The notes under the pieces: model-generated
Told to the model about the DNA's origin: nothing
Seen by the model: the letters and a program-made list of their open reading frames with translations, nothing else
Databases searched by the model: none
Program-made: the position numbers and the translations under genes
From: Lingula anatina
Taxonomy: Eukaryota; Brachiopoda; Lingulata; Lingulida; Lingulidae
Direction: 5' to 3'
DNA length: 64,000 bases
NCBI RefSeq assembly: GCF_001039355.2
Contig: NW_019775736.1
Location: forward strand, 68,882-132,881
Shown here: piece after piece, positions 1 to 12,248 of the stretch
Layout: each line of letters begins with the position of its first letter
Position numbering within the stretch: the first letter of the stretch is position 1

Positions 1-328
1 GTCAGTGTCTTTTCGAATGTCTGGGCGTTTCATGAACGCTCTTTCACCAACACTTGTATGGTAGTTTATAAGGTTCCTGCTTTCAACATCAAGCGTACAC
101 GGCGTATGGGCACCATTAATTTTGTGACAGGATAATAAACTTAGATGGAAGTACAGACAATACAAATATAGTCTAAGTGTGACACTTGAAGCACCGTTTT
201 GGGATACCACAGAGGTACATTCGTTGGTACAGTATGTTACTGCGTTGTCTGAATTATTTTTTAAAACGCCATATCGCACTGTGCAGTCCCAGTTCGCCTG
301 TTGATGAGCCAGATATTCGATGTAGGGT

Positions 329-633
329 CAAAAAACGGATTTTCCTGGGGTAAAGAACGATTTTCCCATACTTACCAATGGTTAATGAATTCCATTCCGT
401 CCATGTTTTTTCTCTCTAATTTTTTTTTTTTTGTTATGATCTCTTAAGAGATTATTACAGAGGTATAGCCATCTATGAAGGTGCACGTCATCTGATGGAA
501 AGCACAGATTCCAGAATAATTGCGATAACCGCTGCTTTGGTGGTAAAATGCAATTTATTATTATTCGGTGAGCTGCTTACAATGTTTTTATTGTGAAATA
601 TGAATCTCATACAAACAGTTGTTATCCCTTTAA
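329..633. repeat. Dispersed ~300-bp repeat, copy 1
   Basis: This stretch aligns along its whole length with 32194-32512 in the same orientation. Shared blocks include the opening with TTTTCCTGG, the tract ATTTTCCCATACT..ACCAATGGTTAATGAAT, a central palindrome and the closing TTATCCCTTTAA. The central palindrome here is ATCTCTTAAGAGAT (439-452), flanked by partly matching arms. No coding potential is visible. Two diverged copies 32 kb apart with defined ends indicate an interspersed non-autonomous element; the class (MITE, SINE or other) cannot be told from two copies. Confidence 0.7.
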
Positions 634-1504
634 CATAGCGCACTTGGCACTGCCGGGCCAATCAAAGCTTGGCATGCAATGGCAATACCGACTTGACTCA
701 GCTTTATTAAATGACGCTTGTCAAGAACTGACAGGGCACTGAATTATTAAAAAAAGACAGGACAATCTGTTGCACAATGAAATGCCACAATTAAACGCCC
801 TTAGATAGTCCAGATGGTATGATCAGTTGATCTGACCTTTTAACTCGACTTCTTTAAGGTCAAGGGACGTAAGGGAGGAGTAGGTAGAATCGTCAGTATC
901 ACATCAGTATGATACGCAAAGAGATAGCATAACAAAGAGTTATATTTACTTTACACAGGAACATTTTCATCAACCAACGAAGGTAAGTTTTCTTAATAGT
1001 CCCATCCTAGAAAACCAGATCTTTCTTTGACAAACTCTAACATTTACCAGAGGTTGAATTGTCTTCATAATATAAAGGTGATGTATGAGCAAGTGCAAAT
1101 TGATCAATGATTTATTACAGCTTTGGTTTTTCGATCAACCAAAGAAAGACTCGTTTTCTCAATAATGGCTATGCACGTGTGTGAACAGACGTTTTTGCTA
1201 GGAGGGTGAGTCAAGAAAAGACAATAAACAATAGTCTGGGGGCCAGTGTGACAGGAATGGTAGTCCTAGGAACTGAAGTTCCCATATGATTAGTAAAGTT
1301 CAGGGTTACTTGGAGTATTTGGGGCTAGAATATGGGACTAATGTCACCCGTACGAAGCAATGGGAAACGGACTGTTGTTCCGAGCGGACTACCATTCCTA
1401 TCTCTCCGGCGAACTGAAAGCAACCAGCCAAGTCCGCATTTTTCGGTTAAATTAGCTTTGGTTATTGCTTCAAAGGTACAATTACGGACGCGTACAAAAG
1501 AATT
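634..1504. other. Non-coding stretch, nothing recognised
   Basis: No open frame here resembles a protein I know. The short frame starting at 1332 runs straight into the tail of the downstream retrotransposon and has no protein-like features. Confidence 0.5.
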
Positions 1505-1633
1505 CAGGATAATAATAATAATAATCTTTATTGAGCACTAAAATGTGTACAGGTTACATTTTACAGGCTCTCTGCTCTACCTATAGTACTATAACATCTA
1601 TATAAATACAAAATATATATGGAATAGTATATA

Positions 1634-1727
<94 letters not shown>

Positions 1728-3560
1728 CTCTTAAGCATGCATGCTTCAACTTTTAGACTAAGCAGCCACTCAAGGTTTTCATGATCTGTTTTCTGCTCAG
1801 GAGGTGTCATGAGTCTACTTCTTCCGTCACTGTGTTCTTTACATTTTAGTAAAAAATTAATTTCTGTTTCAATTTCATTACAGTGGGGGCACTTACGATT
1901 CTCAGTAGGGGTTTTAAGAGATGAAAAGCGACCCCCTTAAATTTCCAAGTCGTGGTCACTAACCCGAATTTTCGCAATAGTCTTTATTTCTGATCTCTGA
2001 TCTCTTTTATGATCAAGACCCCAATATTGTATAAATGTTCTGATTGATCTAAACCAACAGGCTCCTTGTTCTTTTTGGTCCTGTTCATAGTTGTTTTTAA
2101 TCAATTTGCTGGAAGGCAGTTCTTTCAGCCTGGCACTGTATCTCTGTGTCTGTTTTACAACATCAAAGTAGAGTAGGAATCTTCCAAATTCAGCTCTACA
2201 GGCATTGTTCATAGCATTTTCCCGTACACCTAGTACACATTTGCACATCTTAGATGTAATTGTTCGAAAGGCAATTAAAATAAATTTTGAAAGTGACATT
2301 TGTTTTTCCTTGAATATTTCTTCAGCCCATACTTCACATCCATACAATAAGATGTACTTGATGATTGTGTCGATGAGTTTCAAATTAATTGGGGGAGGTG
2401 ATATCTTGTTTCTTGATATCGTGATATTTTCCCTTTTTAGTAAATATCATAACCTTGGACTTTTTCTCGTTTATGATTAGTTTCCACTATTTACAATATG
2501 CTTGCAGTGCCGTTATTTTGTTTTGTAGACCGTCTTTAGATGCAGATAATAGGACAAGGTCGTCTGCTTACAAGATATGAAAATTCGCCTTGAAGTCATC
2601 CATATATAAATTAAAGAGCGTGGGATGAAGATTATCCTCTTAACGAATCCCCAGTCTCGATAGAAATGGGGTTGTGTAACCTTCACCTACCGAGATGCCT
2701 AATCTGGTGTATCTAAACATGCTTTTTATGGCACGGTAGAATTTGCCATGAATCCAGAGTTGAAGCAATTTCAGTAAGAGTCTTTTGTGCCACACTGAAT
2801 CAAAGGCTTTTCTCATGTCGATGAAACATGCATATATTTTTTTCCTTTGGTTGAGATACCTGTTGACTAGTGATTTCAAAGTACAGATATGATCTGTTGT
2901 TCTATAACCTGGCCTGAAGCCTGCTTGCTCTTTGCTTAATTTGTTTTCATTGTTAATATGTTGAATGAGCCTATGTGCTAAAACTGGATTAAATAATTTT
3001 CCTAAGCAACTTGTTATGCAAAAACCTCTATATTTTGAAGGGTTCACGTGCTCTCCTGATTTAAACAGTGGGATTATAATTCCTAGGTTCCATGAGTCAG
3101 GAATTTCAGATGTATTAACCACCCAGTTAAACAATTTAGTGAGCACAACTGCAAAATACTGTGCCCCAGCATTCAGCATTTAATTTCTCACCATAGGTGA
3201 TTTCCCGTTTTTCAGATTTTAATGGCATTTTTAACCTCTTTCAATGTAATTGGTTTGTCAAGCACTGCTTCCCCTGGGAGGCTTTCATGAGATTTAATTT
3301 CATTATCTAAGTACTGGTCACCTTCAGGAGGGACCCCACACAAATGGTAGTAGTGATTAAACTAATTGGACTAATCAAGCTTTGCTGCTCTTTATCTTGG
3401 TTTAGTTTTTTAAGGGTTCACCAAAATGCTTTAGTGTTTTTATAAGAACAGAATGTTCAGCCAGGCGAGCGTTTGCTGTAAAACGTCTTGCGTATATTTG
3501 GATGATTTTTATATTTGGAAGAGCGCCTCTGTACGTTGGTCCTCAAACTCATACCTTAAT
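1505..3560 (-). mobile_element. Decayed non-LTR (LINE-type) retrotransposon, 3' part with reverse transcriptase
   Basis: Read on the minus strand, the piece at 3179-2640 is a reverse transcriptase fingers/palm segment. It has the fingers signature around KYRG, QAGFRPGYRTTDH, and the metal-binding motif A (FIDMRKAFDSVWH). The frame continues past an in-frame TAA at 2640-2642 through conserved palm sequence to a second TAA (2568-2570) that replaces the tyrosine codon of the YADD box; ADDLVLLS follows intact. Downstream pieces (2383-1937, then a frameshift) lead to a C-terminal KCPHC...HFLLKC-like knuckle near 1890-1790. The element ends in a short TAA/ATT repeat tail (about 1509-1525), as expected for a LINE 3' end. 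The 5' part with the endonuclease is absent, as in 5'-truncated insertions. It is inactive. Confidence 0.85.
1636..1724. repeat. (GT)n-(TA)n compound microsatellite
   Basis: About 18 GT units followed by about 26 TA units without interruption. It sits inside the 3' part of the decayed LINE, so it arose or expanded after insertion. Confidence 0.95.
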
Positions 3561-6500
3561 TTCTATGGTCTGATTAAAATATAGCAGTATTTGAATTAAT
3601 TTGTCTTATTAATCTTCGTTGTGAATAATTCAAGTTGCTTCGAGGAAGCAATCCATCAAACAGAAGATAGTTTACTGTCGATTTTTCGGCGAAATGAACA
3701 CATGCAATCAGAAACCATATTTTGTCAACTTTCAATGACTTCTAATTCACCCTCTCAATGGTTTCTCCTTTAAAAGACCATTCCCGTTAATTTTGCTATT
3801 TTCTGTTTGAATAGTTTGTAGGCCTACTTCTTTCCCAGATGACATGTCTTGCCATATTCTTATTTATTAATAAAATCACTATCAGTCATGCAAAGCGAAA
3901 AGAGCAATGGATGCATGTAGGGACTGACCTATCCTGTAGTTATTAAATTTATATGAAAACAACCAGTAGGATATAAATAAGCTGCACCAGAATAATGCAC
4001 ATCCCCAAGTATAGTAATTTTGATAATACAGACACCTTTCCCTAAAAATCAATGCTTTTTAGCACATAAAATATTGGTTCAATAGCCTATAACAAATCTA
4101 TGGTGATCAATACAAAAATCAGAGTCCAAAAACGCAATGTTGGAGTTGAGCGTTTAGAGAGTTCAAACTGTCAACTCTCTGAAAAGGTGATTGATCTGTC
4201 TTCTTCTTTTACTGAATACCGCACTCTATCTATTTTTCTGTAATAATAGATATATTTGTATATACCACGAAGGTATATTCCCAACCCTCCAGTATAAAAC
4301 CTCTTGAATGGCTTCAGTCTCTTCAACCCATTAGACACTTTCTCCCTTACGAAGCTACAATGTTGTGATTTATGATAACAGTCGATCTGTGGTAAACCTA
4401 AAGGCTAAAGGCTATAGTTTGGTGGAGGTCAGATCTCATCTACCCCAAAATTCAACTTTATATCAAGGCATAAAACATCCCTTTTATAGTCAAGCTGGCA
4501 ACATCTATTCGTTTAGACCTAACACCCTTAATATAACTTTGGATCTGCCATCCATTGACTTGCTCGTATTTGACCTATGTAATGGTCATTGATTACTGTG
4601 GAAAAGACAGAATCCAAAATATTAGCAAAAATATAGCTTTAAAACCTATAATATTATTGCAAACCCAAATTTTCGAGAGTGTGACAGCTATTCTGAGCAA
4701 CAGTTCATGAACTAGAGATAATTTGCACTAGAGTTACATGTAGTTGAAAAAAACAAGCATTTGAAGTGTTCACCAATTGCCTCATAATTGCCAAAATATG
4801 CTGTAAGATTTATACATAGAATGAAATTTCAGAAAAATACATCCTGGGAATACACAGTCCCTGCTAAATTTGACGTTTGAGAAGGTATTATAGATAATGG
4901 ATGTGCGTCAGGAATATTGATAAAGAGCTGACAGGGATTTGAGGACTGGCCAGCTCTTCTTCAGTAAAGTGTAGCACAAATAAATGCAGCCACCCCGTGG
5001 AGGCATTTCAATCTTGTCCTAATTGCAACTTGTACAAGCTGTTATTGTTAATCTTTGTATTCGTTTCTTATTTCTTTTATATAGCAGGCAAACTACAAGA
5101 TTAGCGTATATGTAGGTAGCGGGGGAGGGCAAACGCCCTCTATGACAGGACAAGTAAAGTTGAAATTTATAAATAAAGAAACCCTTGACAAAATTTCCGG
5201 AAATATTCAATTTGTTCCACTACTCCTGCACCTGCCAGCTTCAAAACTGGTAAAGAGGTTTAAAGACGTTTTTTTTTCTTCGGAGATTGATTCAGCGATT
5301 ACATTTTTTTCATTTCCGGTTAAATAAAACGGATATTACATTCATTACTTAAAAGGATAAAACGGTCGTCTGAGACATAAGAGCAAGATATGTAAATTGT
5401 AAAAAATGACAGATATAAGACAATAAAATATAATCTGTTTCTTTTCACTTTAATGATACAACTTTTATTCAGGACATAAAAACAGGATATTTGAAGTGAA
5501 AATATACAGATACACTTGAATTGTCTTGTTAAGCATTTCCCGAGGTTGATTTATCTAATATAACCACTGTTTTACCGTATAAGAAATGAAGTCGGGCAAT
5601 TTTTCTCATTAAAGTATACATGGACAATCTTAGAGCGAACCAACAGGGAATTTCCATTAATCTTCATTATCAATATTGGCATTAAAATTGTAAAGATAAC
5701 CTCGAGTGATCTGCTGCCAATACAGCCAAAACGAGAGCATCTAATTTCCAAATTACGCATAGCACAATCGAAAGTGTGCCGTTTTTATGCCCGAATCCCT
5801 ACGAGTAGACTAATGCCGTCCCGTTGACAGCAATTCCATTTTTAGACTGTCGTAGAATTGTACATTGACGACCCAAGGATCTTTGTACTATTTCTCGTTC
5901 CGTGAAGTTAGTGTATATTCATGAACTACTTTTAAAGCAAAAGGTGCGTTTCTATAAATGAAATCCTTCTATAGAATAATTTAAGATTTTTCACAAAATC
6001 AATGAACAATGAAAATTGATTAGTCAAATAAATATCTTTCTGAAGCATTATAGTTCGATGGTCCTTAACATAAAATATTTTATTTAATGCGCCAGAGATA
6101 TACAAAAGACCCTTTTTTTCAATTTATTATAGGATTTGATTCCTTATGATATAAACACATATGGCTGATACTTTACAAAAGTGAAAGACCCTAGAAAATG
6201 GATCATATAATTAGCTCTATCAACAGTATCTGTAGTATTATTGGTCACATAAAATGTTGGATCAGACAATGTACTCTGATTTTCAATCAGCTAATACACG
6301 GAGTTGAATAGACAGATAGCTAGTATCTTTTTATCTGTTATTTCCCACGCCATTGGCCATTAATTATCAAGTCGCTCCGTGGCTAGATCCAGTAGATAAT
6401 TCTTCTAAAGCATCACGGTGGCTACTCCTTACACTTGCCCGATGGGTAATTTTACACGGCAAGCACGTGTTCACGTGTTCTATGCAAGTAACCTGTCCAC

Positions 6501-6893
6501 ACAGCGTAACCGTTTTGCTCTCCAGTCATACAACAGAAGTATAAAAACATGCTGAACATCAATAGTTATTTTTATGATCAAAGAAATGCGGCATGTATAG
6601 GTGGACGTCATAACAATACCTTGCGGGGGGATTTGAAGTGCATCACTGCAAGATAGGTAATGCTGATATTAGTCTTAGCTTATTAACGTCAATCTGCCTT
6701 TAATATGCTACAAGTAGGCAGTACCTAATATCCTGAACACTTGAATCATTATATGTCATTTGTAATTGCAGGCTGAGTAATCCAGTGGCGTATACCAAGT
6801 ACAAGAAAAATTGCTGTGATAACTGAAACAAACTTCTTACAATAACTTCGCCACTGGGATTAAAGGCACCAAACAGGAAGGTTTAACTTTGAG
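3561..6893. other. Intergenic sequence without recognised genes
   Basis: Only short frames with no protein-like composition occur. Just before the GPCR gene, a pyrimidine-poor TTTGTAATTGCAG at about 6760-6772 could be a splice acceptor for a 5' UTR exon, but no matching upstream exon is evident. Confidence 0.5.
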
Positions 6894-8108
6894 ATGAGCT
6901 TAACGAACGTTTCTACTTTGAATAATGTCTGTAAATGTCCAAATGTTACTGGCAATTGCTCATCGGATTTATACGACAGGATGAAATGGGTTGAAATCGT
7001 CCAGGATTTTGCCCCAGCCGCCTTCTACGCTGACCGCATCGTCACACCTATCTGGTATGTGATCGGTTGCCTCGGGAACGTAACGTCTTTGATCATTTGG
7101 TCAAACAGAAGAATGCGCAAAAACAACACATCAGCTTACTATCTCTGCTGCCTTGCTCTCTCTGACTTGTGCTTTTTAGTACTTCATTTGCTAATGGAAC
7201 TTAAGATTGCTTGGGGCCTTCGAACAATTGATTATCAAGTTGTTTGCGAGATATTCATGGTGTTATATTACACTCCACAATATCTTTCTCCATTGCTTAT
7301 TCTAGGATTTACCGGAGAACGTTTTATGGCCGTTTGCTACCCTCTCAAAGCAGTCGTATACTGCACCAAAAAGATTACCCTTCGACTGATTTTTATTATG
7401 AGCTCTCTAGCGTTTGCCTTGTGCAGTGTCCAAGCTTATCTCTGGAAATATGATGCCATTTCTGAAGAATGCATCTTTCGCCCAGAGGCATTTGTAGGAA
7501 GCATGGCATTTGGGACATGCTGGACATGGGGAACAGAAATCCTTGGATTTGCAGTTGTGCCTGTTGTTGTGATTGGATTAAATTTAGCTGTTATAGCATC
7601 AATATGGGGTTCCCCTTTTGCGGGAAAATCGTCGTCTCACGAGTCAATTGCAATGCAAGAAATCGTCAATCATAAGAATGTCCAGAAAGGAAAGGCATCC
7701 CGTTCCAAAACCAAAACAACATCGACACTGATGCTGCTGAGTGTTTCTTTCTTTGCAATAGGCATGACTCTGCCGGCAACGATTGTATACGCCGTAAGTA
7801 ATTTCATAGCCGAGGGTGACCCGTGCCTGTCTGACAGCCATGTGAGGACGGATTCAACTTGGAAGATGTATTTTGGGTATATCACGGCAAGAAAGTTGAT
7901 CGAAGAAATATGCCTGTCGCATTATGCTTGTAATTTCTTCATTTACATTTGTGGAACTAAATTCAGAAAAGCCTTTCGTAACTTTTGCCACCGCAAAGCC
8001 TTTAGCTCAGATTTCAATAGATTTTCAAAAAAGAGGGAATCCAGTAGTACTGACACATTCGTCGCCAAGTCAACTTTACATCGCGTGACCAAGCATCCCT
8101 ATAATTAA
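6894..8108 (+). CDS. Class A (rhodopsin-like) G-protein-coupled receptor, peptide-receptor type, intronless
   Basis: A complete 404-aa intronless receptor for the plasma membrane. The N-terminus carries three N-glycosylation sequons (N5, N17, N21). TM1 has the conserved GN (61-62) and TM2 has LALSD with D91. C118 at the top of TM3 and C193 in the second extracellular loop can form the usual disulfide. TM3 ends in E142-R143-F144 in place of DRY. Loop 3 (about 240-275) is lysine/serine rich. TM6 reads FFAIGMTLP, without the CWxP tryptophan. TM7 has NFFIY (347-351) in place of NPxxY, followed by the amphipathic FRKAFRNF helix. The NFFxY form is frequent in invertebrate FMRFamide-receptor-like and orphan peptide GPCR expansions; the ligand cannot be assigned. 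The start ATG is the first in frame, and a poly(A) signal lies 22 bp after the stop. Confidence 0.88.
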   Translation: MSLTNVSTLNNVCKCPNVTGNCSSDLYDRMKWVEIVQDFAPAAFYADRIVTPIWYVIGCLGNVTSLIIWSNRRMRKNNTSAYYLCCLALSDLCFLVLHLLMELKIAWGLRTIDYQVVCEIFMVLYYTPQYLSPLLILGFTGERFMAVCYPLKAVVYCTKKITLRLIFIMSSLAFALCSVQAYLWKYDAISEECIFRPEAFVGSMAFGTCWTWGTEILGFAVVPVVVIGLNLAVIASIWGSPFAGKSSSHESIAMQEIVNHKNVQKGKASRSKTKTTSTLMLLSVSFFAIGMTLPATIVYAVSNFIAEGDPCLSDSHVRTDSTWKMYFGYITARKLIEEICLSHYACNFFIYICGTKFRKAFRNFCHRKAFSSDFNRFSKKRESSSTDTFVAKSTLHRVTKHPYN

Positions 8109-8129
8109 ACATTTATTAAAAATACCTTG

Positions 8130-8135
8130 AATAAA
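8130..8135 (+). terminator. Poly(A) signal of the first GPCR gene
   Basis: AATAAA begins 22 bp after the stop codon of the receptor and is followed by AT-rich sequence. Confidence 0.5.
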
Positions 8136-10741
8136 TTAAGGTCGCCATTAGGCCTACTGCTATCAGGGCTGACCTCTCTCTGTTACCGCCAAGTGTCACG
8201 TTAGCTCCCACCTGAGATACCAGCAAAATACGATACACACGTGTCTTAACCTTTGGGTGGATGTAAAGTCAGTAACTGTTGAAATTATGGCAAATGCATT
8301 TAAATGATATATATTGCTTACACACATTTCAAAGGAGAACGAGTGCACAGATAGTCAATTCACCGAAATGAATATCCTAGTGAAATATCGTCTACCGTTT
8401 AAATGCTAACACAACGTGTTCAAATATTCTGACATACATTTATAGCAACAAGATGATTTTCAAGAGCACTTTTTTCGTTTTGATTTACGTGATAGTCACT
8501 GTCTTTAAAACTGGAAAATGCCACTTAGAGTGGCCGTTATATGACCCATTATGTATTTTGGTACCTATATATTAGTGATGTAAAATTTAACTGCACCGAC
8601 AACAATATCTCCTTGTAGCACTACGATTTTTGTCAAACCAAACTGTCTGGTCATTGTTTTAGAATGTATCACTTCTTATACCAGTGAATTCACATGAAAT
8701 GGGATACGAGTAACATATGATGATGTATTTTTATACGAATATGCGTTAAGTATAACACAAATAACACCATTGATTTAAATATTTTAGTATAATTTAAATT
8801 ATAAATAGCGATGTGATATAAAGTTTAAAATATACAGCGAGCTCAAATTAGGCAGGTTTGTAGTAAGCGAAGGCTTCCCAAACTATTGTGTTTGTCCCCC
8901 AGTTATACGTATTATACGTTCATTTTTGTAAAAAAAAAAAAAAAGCCCTAAAGGCTTTATTTTGACTATTTTCTTTATGAGTAGCATCAAGGTGTGTAAC
9001 CTGTATTTGCTTATTCAAATTCAAAATAAATAAGAATTATTAGACATTATGGCATGTGTTTTATTGCCTTAAAGTATCTCTCAGGCATACCAGAAAATCT
9101 TATAAATCCTCATTCCACCAGTTTCTTAGTTCTAGATGCTTACTAAATTCTTATTAAATGCTGGCGTCTTGAATGAGTCTTGGGTCATGGCATATAGTCA
9201 ATCAACATAAGAACTCATGTCAGGAAAGTTCATTTTAGTTCGTACAATTTACATGAGAAAACCATGTACATTTATCGATATAACAGAGACTGCACGACAA
9301 ACTACACAAAAAAAGTTAATATTACGAATATATTTATATGAATTTGTTTCTTGGCAAACCAGCCATGAACAAAACATATCACCGTTCTTGAACAGTTTGA
9401 CAGATAAGGTATCTTTATTATTCACATGCACGGGCTGTTGACTGAGAGGCCCTTTCGTAATGAGTCTAACGGAATGAAAAGGGGCACCTGGCGTAGATGT
9501 TAGATCCCTGGTTGTCGCATTGTGACAAACATGTATGTGCTCCGCTCAGAATTATGCACTGATGAGGAGAATTAATAATAACTTCAATTCAAAGTTTATT
9601 CAAAGTTTTTTCCAAGCACGCAAAAGTAACCCTGCGTGAGTTAACTTGGCAATGTTGTTTCTAATACTTATTCTGACAGCTTAAATTATTTTGGTATTTC
9701 ACACATAATCGTGATCTATCATTGACTATTCCTTTCAAGCATTCACTAGTGCCCCAATGATGCATCCAAGGAGTGATCGCAAGAGAGGAACTTAAAGGAA
9801 TTACCGATATCGCCCGAGAGGAACGTATTACCGATTAAGCATATAAGACTCATCTAGAATCCACCAATTGTAATGATTATTTTGCATAAATTAAATTTTT
9901 TTAAAAGTAGATGCTACCTATGGACACATATTGCTAAAAAAAAAAAAACAAAGAAAAGGGATCACAATGGACAAGTTAGCATCACACTTTGCTTTTCTCT
10001 CTCACTCAAAGCTCAGTTCTTGATCATTGGTTAATGTCAAATTTGTGTGGCACTCAATTTGTTTGTTTAGTCAAAGGAATATAAACAAAAAGATCAAATG
10101 CTATGCCTAAATACGTTTGGAGGACGAGTTTCTGAGAAGGGGTTATAAATTAAGCCCACCAAGTGAAAGTAACGGGTCATCTCCCGCATCTCCTATAATT
10201 TCACTAGCCGCTTGGAGTTCATACTAAATCAGGGTTTCTGTGCGATAGCAGATGATTAATACGGCGACCCAGGATAACTGGGCGCATAAAAAATCTCATC
10301 ATTCAAATTTTTTTTATTCAAGACCTGAAATATCATAGGTAGTGCAATTATACAAATATTGACCGATGGGTGTGAGTTAAATGGCCATTAAGGCATTAGA
10401 ACATGAATCTCCGATCGGTGAAAATAATCATTTTGTTTTATAACATGTTTTATTTCTAGTGTTTAACATTTGCTACACGAGGAACTACAAAATGTTTCCC
10501 GTTGAAGAACCAAGCAAATCGCTAAAACTGGAATGAAATATAAACTTGAAAATATATCTCTTTCTGCAGAAGAAGCCTAATAAAATAAAAGTCGTGTTAT
10601 GCTTGTGCTTAATTGCATTTGGAAAAACATAGTTTCGGACTATACATAATAAACACCGTTAGCGTGATGAAAGTTTTTCCTTGGAGCTAATACCAGGTGC
10701 GTGCAATTTTAGCAGGAGGTGAACGTTCATGCATTTATTTA
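8136..10741. other. Intergenic sequence without recognised genes
   Basis: AT-rich sequence with homopolymer runs (poly-A near 8930-8944 and 9937-9948). No frame resembles a known protein. Confidence 0.5.
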
Positions 10742-12248
10742 TACACTCTTGGTAAAAAAGGTTGTCCCACCTTCAATCATATGTGCTTTTGTTTACAAAT
10801 CAAATAACAGCTGTCAACATGTTTAAGTACTTTTTTATTCCATATATGATATTTAACATGACTTAAGGTCAGGAAAAGCCAAAATACTGGTGAAAATATC
10901 CATGTTTAATACCATTTATTCAAGTTAAGAACACGCACTCCTCAAATATGGGTTTCCTCAGTGATTTCCATAGAAGTAAAAATGCCATAAAATCGAAAAG
11001 ACACCACCGTATGTCAGTAAATTTATACACAATTAGCATGAGAATGCGCTCTTTAAAAGTCACGTGTCTACTAGTGTATGCGTCTGCTGCAATTATCTCC
11101 TGTAGGCGGCGCGGCATGCTTAGAACAAGGGGTACAGGTTTGTGGGATATTGTCCCATTCTTCCCAAAGAGCCCGATTATTAGGGGCTTGATTTTACTCT
11201 GCATTGCGTACTCCAAATCAACCCTCAGGTACTGATAGGCTTAGTATTCAAGTTCAAAGTCTGTGGTTCCCTCCTCAGAACATTATATTTCTGCAAGAAA
11301 TCAGTCAACAGACGAGAACTGTAAGTGTGTTGTCACGATAGTCACCTCTGAAGTCACCTCTTGCAAATGTAGTGAGATATCAGTTGAAAATGTCACGGTA
11401 AATGAACTCATTAAAGTTCTGTTCCGGAAATAATGGGCATGGAGTGTACCCCAAACGCAGACTGGCCCGGCACTTCGGGAGATATTACCCTGCACACACT
11501 CTTCCAAGAGGTATCCCCCAACATATCTACGGACACTCATTCGACCGTCGAAAGGGTAAAACAAAAATTTCGATTCCCCAGCAAAGGCAACTCCCTTCCA
11601 GTGACGATTGGCCAAGTTCCGGCATCTCTGAGGCCAATGGCCGTGACATTTTAACCTGATACTTCACTCCATTTGCAAGAGGTGACTTCAAGGACGACTA
11701 CAGGCTTCATCATGACAACGCACTTGCTCACAAATCTCGTCTGTTGATCGATTTGCCACAAAATCGCAATGATCTGAATGGGAATCACCATCTTTTAACT
11801 TGAATACTAAACATATTGAATATCTGAGGGATGAGTTGGAGTGCACGATGCAGAGAAAATCAACCCCTTATAGTCTGAAACAACTCCGCTAAACTCTTCA
11901 GGAAGAATGGGACAATATCCTTCAAAATAGACCTGTAACCCTTGTGGGAGGCAGGCCGTACGCCTTAGACGCAAACCCTAATAGACACGTGACTTTTAAA
12001 GAGAAAAATTCTAATGTTAATTGTGTATAAATTTGATGACATTCGGTGGCGTCTTTTCGAATTTATGGCTATTTTTCACTTCTGTAGAAATCATTGTGGA
12101 AAATCATATCTGAGGGGATGCATTTTCTTTATCTATGACGTATGGAATAAAAAAAATATTTAAAACGGCTTAACAGCTGTCATGCTATCATTTGTAAACA
12201 AAAGCACTTGGGGCTAGAGGTGGAACAACGTTTTTGACCAAGAGTGTA
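10742..12248. mobile_element. Palindromic Tc1/mariner-type transposon: two inverted transposase fragments with matching outer TIRs
   Basis: The left end TACACTCTTGGT (from 10742) is matched in inverted orientation by ACCAAGAGTGTA ending at 12248. TA dinucleotides lie at both ends, as for a TA target duplication. Inverted similarity continues inwards for about 600 bp per arm (10742-~11400 against ~11645-12248). The left arm plus centre, read on the minus strand (11615 to 10920), encodes a decayed Tc1 transposase catalytic half: GESKF where the family has the DES motif, then RRLQEIIAA near the C-terminus. The right arm, read on the plus strand, encodes the same C-terminal region: HHDNALAH (second catalytic Asp), HIEYLRDELE and EEWDNI. 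Frameshifts and stops break both. The N-terminal DNA-binding domain is absent, so it can only be non-autonomous. Confidence 0.8.

Noticed and set aside
1561-1810. Minus-strand frames encoding IYIY and HTHT runs
   Set aside because: Translation of the GT/TA microsatellite; no real protein signal apart from LINE C-terminal remnants.
4365-4592. 75-codon plus frame
   Set aside because: No family resemblance, no flanking exons; consistent with a chance frame.
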